Below, one piece after another: positions 12,465 through 23,103 of a stretch of 64,000 bases of DNA (position 1 is its first letter; each line of letters starts with the position of its first letter). The position numbers and the translations under genes are program-made. The stretch comes from Rhynchopus sp. YZ270_cl-10 (lineage: Eukaryota > Euglenozoa > Diplonemea > Diplonemida > Diplonemidae): the NCBI GenBank assembly GCA_964035575.1, contig OZ037841.1:310001-374000 (forward strand), written 5' to 3'. The notes beneath the pieces were generated by a model, which saw only the letters and a list, made by a program, of their open reading frames with translations, searched no databases and was not told the origin of the DNA.

Positions 12465-13088
12465 ATGGTGTGGCTGAAACCAGCAAATTTCACTGCTAAA
12501 GAACTGCTAACAAACTGCTAAATAATACCCTTTTTTTAGGGGTGGTGTATAAAAACATTTTTTTACCTTGGTTTTTCCACTCCCCCTGTTGGCGCGCCTC
12601 CACTCTTGCACACCCATGTGTGACCCCACCGTTGAACGCAATTGACTCGCTGAGTCAAAAGAACGCACAGAACGGGGCTGGAAAAAATCACGAAAAACGC
12701 GTTCCGTGCGCCTGCGGCGCCCACAAAGTAAGTTTTCCCCTGAGTATGCTGTGTACACTGTGTATACTGTGTATACTGTGTATACTGTGTATACTGTGTA
12801 TACTGTGTATACTGTGTATACTGTGTATACTGTGTATACTGTGTATACTGCGGAAATTGACCAAAAACGAGAACTTGTCCATTTCGGCGAATTGACCCCA
12901 CCACTGGCCGGACGTATTCCGGAAATGCAAATACCGGCGTTAAAAAGCTCACCAACGAAAAAAAAAATTTTTTTTCCAACACCCGTGGGGAAAAAAGTTT
13001 TTATACACCACCCCCCCAAAAATGCATGCTAACAAAGTGCTAACAAACTGCTAAATAATACCCTTTTTTTTGGGTTCAGCCACACCAT
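12465..13088. mobile_element. Nested inverted-repeat element, 624 bp, TAG target duplication
   Basis: Outer terminal inverted repeats ATGGTGTGGCTGAA (12465-12478) and its complement (13075-13088) are flanked by TAG at 12462-12464 and 13089-13091. Inside are direct repeats GCTAACAAACTGCTAAATAA at 12506-12537 and 13039-13071. Within those is a second inverted repeat, GGGGTGGTGTATAAAAAC, at 12539-12556 and 12997-13014. The middle carries a 9-bp period microsatellite (TACTGTGTA, about 12749-12850). The segment 12890-12935 is related to the diverged direct repeats near 18780-19110. No transposase is encoded. Possibly one element inserted in another. Confidence 0.72.
12749..12850. repeat. Nine-base-period microsatellite
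   Basis: About eleven units of TACTGTGTA. All six frames are open across it, which creates several false open reading frames of Tyr-Thr-Val, Ile-His-Ser or Cys-Ile-Leu repeats. Confidence 0.95.
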
Positions 13089-13182
13089 TAGAGTTTAAAA
13101 AAGGTTTTAATTTTTTTTTTTTTTGGAGAGACATGGGGGTGGGGTATACCTTGCTTCCGAGTCATTTTGTTTTTTGCTTTTT

Positions 13183-13235
13183 TTTGAAAACGTGGCTGTA
13201 TTATAGTATTGACACCCGAGGATGTGCTCCACTAT
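13183..13235 (+). repeat. Interspersed repeat family A
   Basis: The best copies read TTGAAAACTTGGTTGTATTA, then GTGTAGACACCCGAGGATGA, then CTCCACT. Further copies: 25312-25361, 51878-51930, 52754-52805, 56543-56596, 62161-62212 and 63414-63464, with a partial one at 52706-52739. All are plus-oriented. AGTG near the middle can pair with CACT at the end. Several begin right after a T or A run. Confidence 0.75.
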
Positions 13236-13800
13236 CTCTCCACTAGCGTTTTTTTTGCGCATTTTTTTTTTTTCTTTTTGCTTTTTTTTAAATACCTGTT
13301 TACTTCAGCCACCCTCTCAGCGCTAATGGCTGTATTGTTCGGCTGTTTTTTTCGCTATCTCCTGCACACCCACATACATCATCCTGCCTCCCGACACACC
13401 CCCCCGCACACGTTGTGTATTTTCATATAGCAACATATTTTTAAAGACAAGGCCTTATCAAATCATCGAAAAAAGATCGGGTCTTTTGTTTGTGCGCTCA
13501 AAGCCGGGAAAACAAAAAGGTGAAAAAATGTGTTAAACTGAAGTACGGTTGTTGTGGTTAATTGAGTACTCAAAGAAAACAAGCAAGCTTCTGTTTTTTT
13601 CAATCCGTTTTGTTTGCCCTGCAGCGCTGCCTCCAATCTTTTTAGAATTGACAACAAGTTGTTTTATCAAAAAAAAGAGAGACGGGAAGCAAGATGAGCG
13701 TAGACCACCCTTTGCAAATAAGAGAACGTCTCTTGTAATCTTAGATGGACCTATAGCTATAAGCTTCACTGAGCGTAGCCCCCTTAAAAAACGAAGGTTT

Positions 13801-13836
13801 TGACTTGAAATACAAAGCCCTCTCGTGACAGTGCTC
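13801..13836 (+). repeat. Interspersed repeat family B
   Basis: Consensus TTGACTTGAAATACAAAGCC then CTCTCGTGACAGTGTACC. Long copies continue with a GGTACAATGACCGG...TGTACC hairpin and ACCATGCAGTCCTACATC. Copies: 25096-25133, 30752-30814, 32369-32403, 47621-47685, 48018-48056, 48220-48256, 52560-52600, 60904-60985, 63001-63093 and 63949-63978. All are plus-oriented. Families C and B are often adjacent (for example 60712 with 60904, and 62952 with 63001). Confidence 0.8.
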
Positions 13837-14083
13837 CTTCTTTGGTGTGTGACCAGACAACACTGTAGTTGGGTGGACCCTAAACCATAATTTCCCCCAT
13901 TTTCGAGATTAACAATCTTGAATACAAAACACACCAGTTGTTCGACGAAGTGAAATAGTGCAAACGCCTTTAATACGCAGTGCGCTCACAGAAATAAAAA
14001 AAACAAAAAAAAAAGGAAACCTTTAAAGATATACGCCGCGTACACATCTTAAAAAAGGCAGTTCTGGACGAAGAAAGGTTAAT

Positions 14084-14114
14084 AAAGATGAACCGAAGCC
14101 CAGCTTGGTCACCT
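14084..14114 (+). repeat. Interspersed hairpin repeat family C
   Basis: Consensus AAGATGAACCTAAGCCTCTC then GTGCTTAGTCACCT; CTAAGC pairs with GCTTAG around a 7-nt loop. Copies: 2686-2724, 14351-14382, 14476-14513, 19461-19496, 20385-20421, 25153-25189, 31328-31360, 34243-34277, 55541-55580, 56841-56880, 60712-60752, 61015-61049 and 62952-62992, with fragments near 18190 and 57531. All have the same orientation, antisense to the genes. Stem changes in several copies look compensated (for example CTGAGC with GCTCAG at 60712). Confidence 0.8.
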
Positions 14115-15239
14115 GCACCCTCGTAATAAACATACGATGCTACCTTTTGAAAGGCTAGGGTTTCGTCATTCGAACACATTTTTGACTTGAAATTTGACTC
14201 GAAATTCCTTAGTGATGGCTGTAATGTGATGATTGCCTATCATAATACACATCACAATACAGCCGTACCCTTTCCCCCCCCTCCCTTTGCCAATCAGCCG
14301 TGTTGGGGCGGGAGATGTGGCAAAAAAAATAAAAAAGTTTTTTTTTTATAAAGATGAACCAAAATCCGTTCATTAGCCACCTTTAAGGATGTTGTTATTG
14401 TGTACGTTCTTGTGGTACTTTCTTTGAAAGACACGCTACACCTCTTTCCCTAAGGGAAGAAGGCAAAAGAACAGCTTATAATATGAACCCGGTGTTCTCG
14501 CGCTTAGTCATTTAGTCAGTTTTAGCCAAAAATGATAAGCAAAGCAAAAACCCGTTAACCCGTATCCGTTTTCCCCCCAGACTAACAATAGAGAGACTGT
14601 ACAGCCTGAAAGGGTTCCATTAACCTGACGGAGTATAAAAAAAAGAGAAGTTGAAAAAGTGCAAAATGCCTCATTGTTCATCGACGCATAGGTTATCCAT
14701 GGGCATGTGGAACCCCAGAGAGTACCGTTCATTGGCCTGCACAAAAAAAGAAAAGGCTTTTTTTCAATATAAGACGTGCTTAGTCACCATCAAAACAACA
14801 AAAGAAAGTTGTCTTGAACAGGATGGGGAGGACAAAAAAAAAAAAAAATCACACTATTTTTTCTTCTTTTCCCCTTCAGAAATCGTAGGCCATAGACCTG
14901 ACTTCTTCCTATCACCCTTTTTGCCCATCAGACGGACAGAATACACACCCCCACCCATCCACGCGCCCCCCATCTTACTCACAGTGCGGGTGCGGGTTTG
15001 ACGACGTGCTGGCAACGGGAACAGACGTGGAGGCAGAATCAGGTTTGTCCTGTGAGAGTTTTTTTGGTGGTAGTTTTATTTTTGAATAATCAAGCATTGA
15101 CCAATATAAATGGAAAACGAGCCCGCTTGTAGCAGATTTGGGTTTTCACTAACACACACCACGCCACATTCATCAGTGAATTAACACAAATATTTTGCGG
15201 TGTGATAAACGAAAAAGTGCTTTCTTGTCGCTCTGCACT

Positions 15240-15736
15240 TCATGTCCAAGGCATGCGCCTCGACTTCCATTGGTTCGGCGGGACCGGCAGACGAACGGGT
15301 TGCTCGATATCTGGCGTCGGCAGGAAACTGGTGTCGCGCCTGCTTGTGATACGGCGACTGGCAGACGGGGACGCCGTGGGGGCGGGGTGCTGTCTCGGGA
15401 GCTCTTCGGTGCGCGGTTTCGCCGAGAACGCCATGCAGGCCACCGACAACGCAGATCTAGAACGTGGAAAGTGCCCCTGGTTGACTGGGCACGAGGTCTC
15501 GCAGCTCTTGACGATGGTACACCAAAGACCATACAATTGTTCACACCGTTCCTTACATTCCCAGCGAGGTGAACAGGTGGATTGGGCGGTGCCCAACAAC
15601 CACTGAGTGGTCGGCTACAGTGTTTAACACTACGCACACGAGTCTTCACTGGGTCATTGTTGTGACAGAGCCTCCGCCAAAGCGCGGGGAAGAAGGGGAC
15701 CACAAGCACGACAAGGTCGCCAAGCGGGCTGCGGCA
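15240..15736 (+). pseudogene. Decayed or multi-exon plus-strand gene fragment
   Basis: GC-rich stretch with protein-like sequence that changes frame. A frame opening near 15241 (MSKACASTSIGSAGPADERV) stops early. The middle reads best in another frame (KVPLVDWARGLAALDDGTPK). The end reads in a third frame from about 15510 to a TGA at 15736 (VPYIPSEVNRWIGRCPTTTE, then HWVIVVTEPPPKRGEEGD). I could not find GT-AG introns that join these, so frameshift decay is more likely. The family is not recognised. It is one of only two coding-like traces on the plus strand, which suggests mobile-element origin. Confidence 0.4.
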
Positions 15737-15850
15737 TGAAGTCAACGGAGGAAAGGGGGGAAACCACTGGACAGGCCCAGTCGTCGGCAATGACGGACGC
15801 ACAGCGGCGTTTAGATCTTCCTCTCTTTTTCTATAAATATTCACACCTCC

Positions 15851-15922
15851 GGTTCGCCCGAAGAACCTATGGTCAGCGAGATTCGCAGACCCAAAGGTTC
15901 TTCGGACGAACCGGTTCACGTG
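15851..15922. repeat. Hairpin downstream of the plus-strand gene relic
   Basis: GGTTCGCCCGAAGAACCT at the left and AGGTTCTTCGGACGAACC at the right form arms of 18 nt with one mismatch around a 36-nt loop. Confidence 0.8.
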
Positions 15923-16013
15923 GGTGCACGACGGGAGTGGCCGTGGATGGGAGTGGATCAACACCCGATCCCTACTACTAATAGACGTAGAGGAAGCTCA
16001 ATTCTAGGAGGTT

Positions 16014-18127
16014 TTATTCAAGTCTTTTTGATAGGTTTTGGTCATATACCTGGCTCTTCTCCTTGGCGTTCTCCAGCGACCGTGCGAGGTTTTCGTACGC
16101 CTTAGCCATCTCGGTGTGGAAGCTCTGGTAAGCCGTTGCCTCAGCCAGCGACGGAGCATTGGGCACAGACGGTGCTGCTGCCGCTGGGTGTGCGTGGGGC
16201 TGTATAAAAAGAAAGTGAAGTTGATGTTGTAGACTAAGAGGTGTACATGGATTGTGATTAGAAACAAAAGCAAGTCAACGATTCATCTCGTTGGTCGATT
16301 TCGCTCACTGAAAATTCGCCTCATTTGCGCCGAAGTTCAGCGTGTTTGCATTGCTCACAAAGAAAAAAACAGATGAAAAGCTTTTGTGGGCTGAAGCCCT
16401 ATGAGCCTCACCACTTGATCACAATGGTCATCGTACTCTTCAGCTCTGCTTTTAAAAAACACACACCTGGAAGAGCAGGTTGTGCAGGGAAGGGTGCATC
16501 ATGGTGGCCGACACATGCACTGCACTTGCGCCTGCAGATGACGACGACGACGACGACGTGGCTGTCTGTCCCGCCACGTGGGGCGGTGCATTACTGAACC
16601 CCCCAACCGGCCACGTGTCATGATTCGGTGCAGTCTCGAATGCCTGGCAGTACAGACTGTACGCTTCCTGTGGTGATAAAGTCGGGGTAGGGGAGAACAA
16701 GGAAGTCTTCAAAAACGCAAAATTGCGTCAACAAAGAGAGTAAAAAGGGTGCAAACCTGTAGCTCAGTTTCGGAAGACACTGCTGCTGCCCCCCGCTCAG
16801 GTACGGCACCAACGCCAGCACCATCCACACCAGTAGCAGTAGCTGCGCCAGGCGCAGCAGCGTCCCCGGCAGCACCGCCCGCAGGCACACCAGCACCAGC
16901 AACACCCGCTTCCCCACCAGCCGCACCCTCCTCACCCCCCTCCCGCCCGGCCGCATCACGCGCCGCAGCAGCAGCAGCCCTCTCCTCTCTTGCCTGCAGA
17001 TTCGCTGCAGTGTTCCCAATACTTTGTCGGCAGTACGGACAGCTGTAGAAAAAAATATCACAAAACCCTCAAAAAACTGGCCAAAAATGATCACTCACAA
17101 CCAAACCTTGACACCTCAACCATTTTCTTCCAATTTATTTCACATAAAATACATACGTTGTCTGCCGTTCCAACCACTGCCGAAGGCAATGCCTGTGGAA
17201 GATGTGTCCACAGTGCAGCTTCTTTGCCTCACCTACGGGCATCTCATCGATGCAGATACTGCAGTTCGGGTCCTGCGCCACCTCTTCCTCTGTAGCGTCG
17301 GGGAACTGCAGGTCCAGGTTCGCTGCCAGGTTTCTGTAGTTCATGAAGTTGCGTATCGTTCTGTAGAGATTCCGAATGGTCACGAACATTTCCCTCAGCA
17401 GGTTGATCGGCAGCCCGTGGTGCATGTAGATCGTTGCAAAGAACCCAATGTAGATGAGACACTGCAACAAATCCGTGACAATCTGCAAATAGAAGCGAGC
17501 ATCGCCAATGTACTCCCACCGGGTCTGCCTTCTTGCGTCGAAGAGATGTAATAGTAGGCGCGCCAAACTGGACATGGCCATGAGCGTCATGACCATGAAT
17601 TCTTGGAGAAGCAGAAGTTTTACGCTGAGCCCATGCGTTAGCATTTCTTCTGCAAGGGAACGCCCCGCAGCGCTGTCCACAGCAACGAGAAGAGCGACGA
17701 AAATGGCAAGTCTGGCCTGTCCAGTACCTATGGCGGGGGTTTGTTCGATAAACTCAAGCCGGCTTTGTGCGAGCCAATGAAACACCTTCCAAAAAATGCA
17801 CATGACAAACAGGGCAACCGTCTTGATGGTGTACCGCTCCCCAAAGACCGTCAACGCGAGGAAGAGCTCCATCAGGTAGTACGCTGAGTTTTCCATGACC
17901 TTCTCGACCTCTTGGTCTCGGAGTGCTCCGAGGAAGACAAACTTGACGACCTTGAAGGCCGACACAATCACGACCGCAAAGCTGTTGGTCATGAGCACGT
18001 TGAACAGGCGCGACTGGGACAGCGACACCATAGAAGGGTAGAACTGTCGGTGCGAGTGGAAGGTGGTTCCCACCACAGACAGAAACACGCCCAGGGACAT
18101 CAGGCTGTATAGTGTGAAGCGCTTCAT
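16014..18127 (-). CDS. HRD1/synoviolin-type ER membrane RING-H2 ubiquitin ligase, four exons
   Basis: E3 ligase of ER-associated degradation. Exons 17157-18127, 16757-17042, 16467-16667 and 16014-16199 give 547 residues. Introns 17043-17156 (GTATGT...CTACAG), 16668-16756 and 16200-16466 are GT-AG. The N-terminal half has about six membrane segments starting at residue 2, as in Hrd1. The RING-H2 domain reads CSICIDE...CGHIFHRHCLRQWLERQ, and the exon junction supplies the last pair CPYC, so all eight ligands are present. A long Ala/Gly/Pro-rich cytosolic tail follows, and the C-terminal exon is helical (AYQSFHTEMAKAYENLARSL). The start at 18127 puts the first membrane helix at the N-terminus, as in the family. 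An in-frame alternative first exon exists at 18297-18446. Confidence 0.92.
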
Positions 18128-18296
18128 TTTGTGTGTGGGGGTGCTCCTTGGGGGCACCCGCCCGTCCTGAATGGTGGTGTTTAAAAAGTTGATAAGATGA
18201 ACCTAAGCTCTTTAAAAAAGCACAATAATGTCAATAATGGTGATGTTTTGTTTTGGAGTGGTAAGGGAAGACGTCTCGGGTGCAGAAATTACTTAC

Positions 18297-18446
18297 AGCC
18301 CGAGGGGAGGGTTGTTTAGCGGAGGGTGCGGACACGGGCAGGAAGTAAAGACTTTCCACCACCTTCAAGGAGACAGTAGCTGTCTCTTTCACGGCCATTG
18401 CAGACGCTAAGAAATGAGGTGACGGAGCGCTTACGAACTGACTCAT
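18297..18446 (-). other. Possible alternative first exon of the HRD1-like gene
   Basis: A 50-codon open frame starting MSQFVSAPSPHFLASAMAVK ends at a GTAAGT donor. Splicing to the acceptor TTCAG before 18166 joins it in phase 0 to DGRVPPRSTPTHK and then the HRD1-like start, adding 63 residues ahead of the first membrane helix. Related ligases lack such an extension, so this may instead be a 5' untranslated exon or chance. Confidence 0.35.
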
Positions 18447-18779
18447 CGCTCAGGGACTTCACGGCAGATGAAAAATTCCCAACATTTGACCTACACCTGG
18501 CAGGTATGGAACGCAACCGCAGCCCCAAGGTAATCAACTTTGCATGCAGGCAGCCGCCGAGATTGCTGTGGTGCTGTGGTGGGAATGTCCTGCAGAAGGA
18601 TTGGATTTTTTGGTCAAAAAAAATAGAGCCCCTTTTTTTCTTGCGTTTAGTTTCGTTCATTTTTTTTGTGGGGGGGAGGGGCAGTCTGCAGACTAAGGAT
18701 TGGGGGGTCGGGTAAGTAATTAATTAAATGGCTAGTCTGCACGGGGTTTCGTAACCAACAATACAGGCGAAAACGCCGT

Positions 18780-19110
18780 TATTTGCATTTTTGAGCCAAT
18801 CCCAGTCAGTGGTGGGGTCAATCTGGAAAAATGGACAAAATTTTAATGACTTAAATTTTGGACAATATGAGCCCGGTCACTAATAGCTGGGGCCGATTTT
18901 CGGCCAAAAATTTCCTCAAAATCCGGGTTTGTAATATTGACTTCACCTTCGGTTACCCTACAGCGGGGGGTGAAGGAAGGTTGTGGAAAAGGGTCCTTAT
19001 TTGCATTTTTGGGATCCGCCCGTGCAGTGGTGGGGTCAATCTCGAAAATTGGACAATTTTTTGACCACTTAAATTTTGAAAAATATGAGCCCGGTCACTA
19101 ATACGTGGGG
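18780..19110. repeat. Diverged direct repeats, about 217 bp apart
   Basis: Both copies contain TTTGCATTTTTG, CAGTGGTGGGGTCAATCT, a GGACAA segment, CTTAAATTTTG and ATGAGCCCGGTCACTAATA. The reverse complement of the first part also occurs at 12890-12935 inside the 624-bp element. This suggests remnants of a common mobile sequence. Confidence 0.7.
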
Positions 19111-20693
19111 CCATTTTTCAAAAATATCGGGGTGGTATGGTAAGTAATTAAATGAAAAAATTAGTCTGCAGTCTGGGGAGGGGGGTGAAGGAAGGTGCTT
19201 GCATATTAGGGGAGGGGGGTGTTAGGGGGTTGAGGGTTTGGTGCTCGCTCGCACTCCCCCATTTTTTTTTTTTTTGGTTTTTTTTTTTTTTTTGAAAAAA
19301 GAAAATGGAGAGAAAAATGAAAAACTGAATGTGTCTTCTCTGTACACACTGATCAAAAACAAGGGGGGAGTGTTTTTGAGCTCAAGGTAAAAAAAAAGGT
19401 GTTGAACCTGTTTTTACAAAACGGTGTGGAACTAGAATTTTTCACAAAAAAAAAAAGTTTGTAAGATGAACCTAAGACTCTCGCGCTTAGTCACCTAATT
19501 TTGTCACACAGTACGTGATATTATGCGAGCACAGTGTGACGTGGATGCGTGAAGGATAATATCCCACCAACAATCCTGGTGCAATGGACCGGAGGCCCTG
19601 TGAGGAGGAGATGGCAGAATGCGAATATTGGGTTCAGGACCTCCGAAGATCTTTTGCAGAGACAATGTAGCTTGTTAATGGCTGCGGTGGGGTGGCATGT
19701 GCTCTGGTAGAATTGTGTTATGAGACATACCATGTGGAATCTCTTCGTTACACACACTTTAAAATAGAGAAAAAATGTACGATGAACCTAGATGTCTCAC
19801 CAAAGAAATTAGACTTGAAAAATACAAAGAAAAAATGCTCAAGAGGCTCGGGACTCTTTGGTTATTACTCAAAAGGCTAAAATATAAAAATGAAATCTCT
19901 GCTCGCGTGCCTTAAAGAAAACTTGCAAGATGAATGTGTCGCTCACGGACACATTAAAAAAAAATGTAGAAATGAACTTGAAAGATGAACTAAGGAAACT
20001 TCATTGACACCCACCCGCTCTACGGAAACGTTTTATGAATAAAGGAAAGGAAAAGATGAAAGTGCAAAAACGCCCCACCGTTCCTCGGCGGACGCAGTGC
20101 ACTGGTTCTCCGCTTGGTTATCGAACCCCTCCAGAGAGCACCTCATCTGAAGTCTTAAAACAAACGTTTTTGCGAAATAACTGTGGTGCAGCCGAGTCCA
20201 AAAAAAGACCACTTTGTGAGGGTGCCTTTTTTGGCTTTTTCCAACCACACCTAATAATATAAGATAAAATGTATCGCTCCACAGTGTACCGACCATACTA
20301 GCAATTCTTGCAGGAAGGTATACACATCGTGGCTATATTTTGAACACTATGGGATTTGCTATGAAAAAAAAAAGGACTGCGAATGTAAGATGACCTCTAA
20401 GCCTCGCGGGTTTTGTTACCTAAAAAGGTGAAGGGGCGAAGGAAGGAACTCAAAATACAGAAAAAATGGTCCCCGAAAATGTTTCAAGAAAACGCGTTCA
20501 GAGAAACTACTTATCCGGGGAAGAAAAATTTATATAAAGAAAGGGAATGTGTCACATGCTTCTCTGATGCGCATATCACATAAGGGTAAGCTCGTTGGGT
20601 AAGTGGGCCGCGAGCCCACCCAAGGTAAAGCGAATAGGAGTAAAGTGGATAGTGCAAGAAGTCTCTAGGGCAATGCAGCTGACACTCCCTTTT

Positions 20694-20740
20694 GCAGTGC
20701 TGTAAGAAAACGTATTCTTAACGTATTCTTACAGCACTGC
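20694..20740. repeat. Hairpin inserted in a family E repeat
   Basis: Perfect 15-nt arms GCAGTGCTGTAAGAA and TTCTTACAGCACTGC with a loop built from a repeated ACGTATTCTTA. The hairpin interrupts the family E repeat, which continues at 20745 (GTTGTCGAACCCC). This is therefore either a recent insertion or an expanded stem. Confidence 0.8.
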
Positions 20741-21110
20741 CCGTTTGGGGTTGTCGAACCCCCAGAGTGTTTCATCACGACAGAGAAACTGTAAACAGGC
20801 AAACAGATCATTTTTCCCGAACCTGATTTTCGGAAGGAGGATTACATGATTATAATTAAGACTCAATAAAGGAAATTGCCACACTATTTCTGCGTCTGCA
20901 GAACCCAATGAGCGTAGGGTAAATGCAATGCACAATGCATACAGAAATGTGCTGAAAATGAAAGCGTTAAAATTCATATTTTTTTCTCTTTCAATTCAGG
21001 AGAATGTAGAGCATTTTTGAGCGATCCAAGGCGGTAAAAATAAGAGAAGATTGAAAACATGAATATGCCATTGAACCCTATGTGGACATCATGACATCTA
21101 AAAATGCGCA

Positions 21111-21861
21111 CAGTGTTTCCCACGGTGAGATTTTGGGGTGAGAAATCTCACAAAAAAAAAAAAAAAAAAAAAGTGAGGTGAGAAATCTCACCTGCGGGGA
21201 AAAAAAAAAATCATGAAAAAAAAAAATCATGGTTGAACCACGGGAGTACCATGGAACTGGGTTGCTGACCGCACCATCCAGGCTGTACCTCAATTTTTTT
21301 TTGCCTGCGGCGCCATTTTCCCTTTTTTGCTCCGCAAAAAAGGGTTGGGTGTGTGACTATGTGCTGTAAAAAGATAGATTTTTACACTGTACCCTAATTT
21401 TTTTTCGCCTGCGGCGCCATTTGTTTGATTTTTTTTTTGCTCCGCAAAAATCCCTATGTTCCCAATGTCCCTGGTCAGCAGTGCTGAAAAAATTTTGGGC
21501 ACAAAAACAAGCTGACCCCCCAATCTTCCAACGACAGTGACATTTATGTCAACAATTTTTAGAAATGTCGCGTACCGTGGCTTCGCTTGGGTGCCATGCC
21601 TGCCATGACTGCCGTTTATTTTTAATTTTGTAAATGTACTGAGTTTACTGATAATTCGTATACCACGTGTGCCTGGTGCAAATATCAATGAAGTGCCGAA
21701 CTCCGAGAAATTCTCACATTCCGCCGGAGGCCCCCAACTTGAGCTAAGGTGGGGACCCGGGCGCGCGAAGCGCGCCCGGGCTCGCCACACCTATGCAAAA
21801 ACCCGCAAAACCGCAAAATCTCACCTATTTTCAGAGTTAGGTGAGATGCTGGGAAACACTG
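21111..21861. mobile_element. Non-autonomous hAT-like transposon, 751 bp
   Basis: The left end CAGTGTTTCCCA (21111) and right end TGGGAAACACTG (21861) are perfect inverted termini of the form typical of hAT elements. They are flanked by an exact 8-bp target duplication, AATGCGCA (21103-21110 and 21862-21869). Subterminal GGTGAGA/TCTCACC motifs are repeated and inverted at both ends. The interior has CCTGCGGCG and a GCGTACCGTGGCTTCGC segment shared with the element at 57636-58194. Frames inside (for example 21290-21790 minus) do not resemble a transposase. Confidence 0.88.
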
Positions 21862-21866
21862 AATGC

Positions 21867-21906
<40 letters not shown>

Positions 21907-22925
21907 TCTTCCCTGCATGATTCCTTATGACGTATCTATCTCGCGTCACACTGACGGCTCGCATATCACAAATTAAAGATGTTGTATTTAGGGAGGGGGG
22001 GGTTTTTTTTAAAGTGACGTTGACAACGCAGCTGCCGTCTGGGACGCTATGGGAAGCTCACCACTTAGTGACCTCAAAAAAAAAAATAAAAGGGAAAAAT
22101 GAAGAACGGAGAGAGGGGTGTGGGGTGTTTTCGTTCTACAGGGGGGGTTTATTTTTTCTGTCGTTGGGGGTATGTTTTTTTATTCAGTTATTCGACGAAA
22201 GAAATATCGCAGTAGTGGGGGGGGGGGGGGGGGGGGTTTCTGGTAACGCCATCATTTTGAAAAAGAATGGCAAACCTGGGGTTTTTTTTGACTCTCTTTT
22301 GCTCCCTAAGAAAGTTTCGTTGAAAGAATTAATTCGCTGTTTTTGTTCTGTCGACAATCGCCTAAGAACCCACTTGGGGCTAATAGGGTCTGTACTCAAT
22401 GTTGTTTTTTTTTTTTTTTTTAAATATTTTTGTGTATCGATAATCACCCACCAAAAGGTGGGTTCTGACCACTAAATCAGGAAACGGCGGTTTTCTTTGC
22501 ATTTTTTTTCGTGCTCATTTTCTGGGAGAAAACCAACACAGAACAAGGTCATGCTCTTGCAGCTAGCTGCCTTTGCATGTGGTGCCTAGTTCCATTAATT
22601 TTTTTTTCGGCAATGTGGGTGGGGTTTTGATTTTTTTTTTTTTGGAAGTCAGAAAAAAAATATGAAGTCGCCAACGTTTTTTTGTGCATCTCTAATGAAG
22701 GAGCTGCCTGGACAACACATATGACGAATCTATTGGTGAAAATAAGACCAAAAAAAAAAAAAATTAACTATTGTATTCGAGTGAAATAATAACCATTTTA
22801 TTTTCACGCCACGAAAAAGGCTCCTGCGTATGCTATTTCCCGAGCAGCGAGGGAAATAAGAGAGTTGCGAGGGTTCCTTTTTCGTGGCAAGTGCAAGAAA
22901 ATGTTCTTATTTCCTCAATATGCAA

Positions 22926-23103
22926 TTTTATGTGACAAGTGAAAACCGTATCCATGTTCATAACTGGCCTAAACGTTGAGCCCAGCACCCACTTTACACC
23001 CACACGGCCTCGGTGCAAGGAGCTTTGAATCTGACGGCAGCTGCTGTACGTGAGGCCAGTTATGAACATAAAACATTTTTTTTTTTCACGCGTCACATAA
23101 AAA
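22926..23103. repeat. Fold-back sequence, about 178 bp
   Basis: TTTTATGTGAC at the left and GTCACATAAAA at the right are inverted. Inside them a 17-nt perfect pair, ATGTTCATAACTGGCCT (22954-22970) and its complement (23053-23069), forms a second stem. No target duplication was recognised. Confidence 0.75.

Larger units (their letters stand above)
13092..15200. other. Gene-free stretch with several oriented repeats
   Basis: No gene is supported. It contains family A at 13183-13235, family B at 13801-13836, and family C at 14084-14114, 14351-14382 and 14476-14513. A segment at 14216-14262 (TGATTGCCTATCATAATAC) is related to the small inverted-repeat element at 56375-56497. Confidence 0.6.
18447..21110. 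other. Gene-free, repeat-rich stretch
   Basis: No gene is seen. Two diverged direct repeats of about 110 nt lie at 18780-18890 and 18997-19105, sharing TTATTTGCATTTTTG and GTGGTGGGGTCAATCT. They are bracketed by GTAAGTAATTAA segments at 18712 and 19139 and are related to part of the 12465-13088 element. Family C lies at 19461-19496 and 20385-20421. An interrupted family E copy is at 20645-20765. Poly-T runs occur at 19260-19293. Confidence 0.6.

Noticed and set aside
12507-13032. Repeat-protein frames of Tyr-Thr-Val, Ile-His-Ser and Cys-Ile-Leu
   Set aside because: A 9-bp microsatellite is open in all frames; no start context or conserved flanks.
21290-21790. 166-codon minus-strand frame as a transposase of the 751-bp element
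   Set aside because: No hAT dimerisation or catalytic motifs, and low-complexity Lys/Asn/Gly stretches at repeats; the element is non-autonomous.
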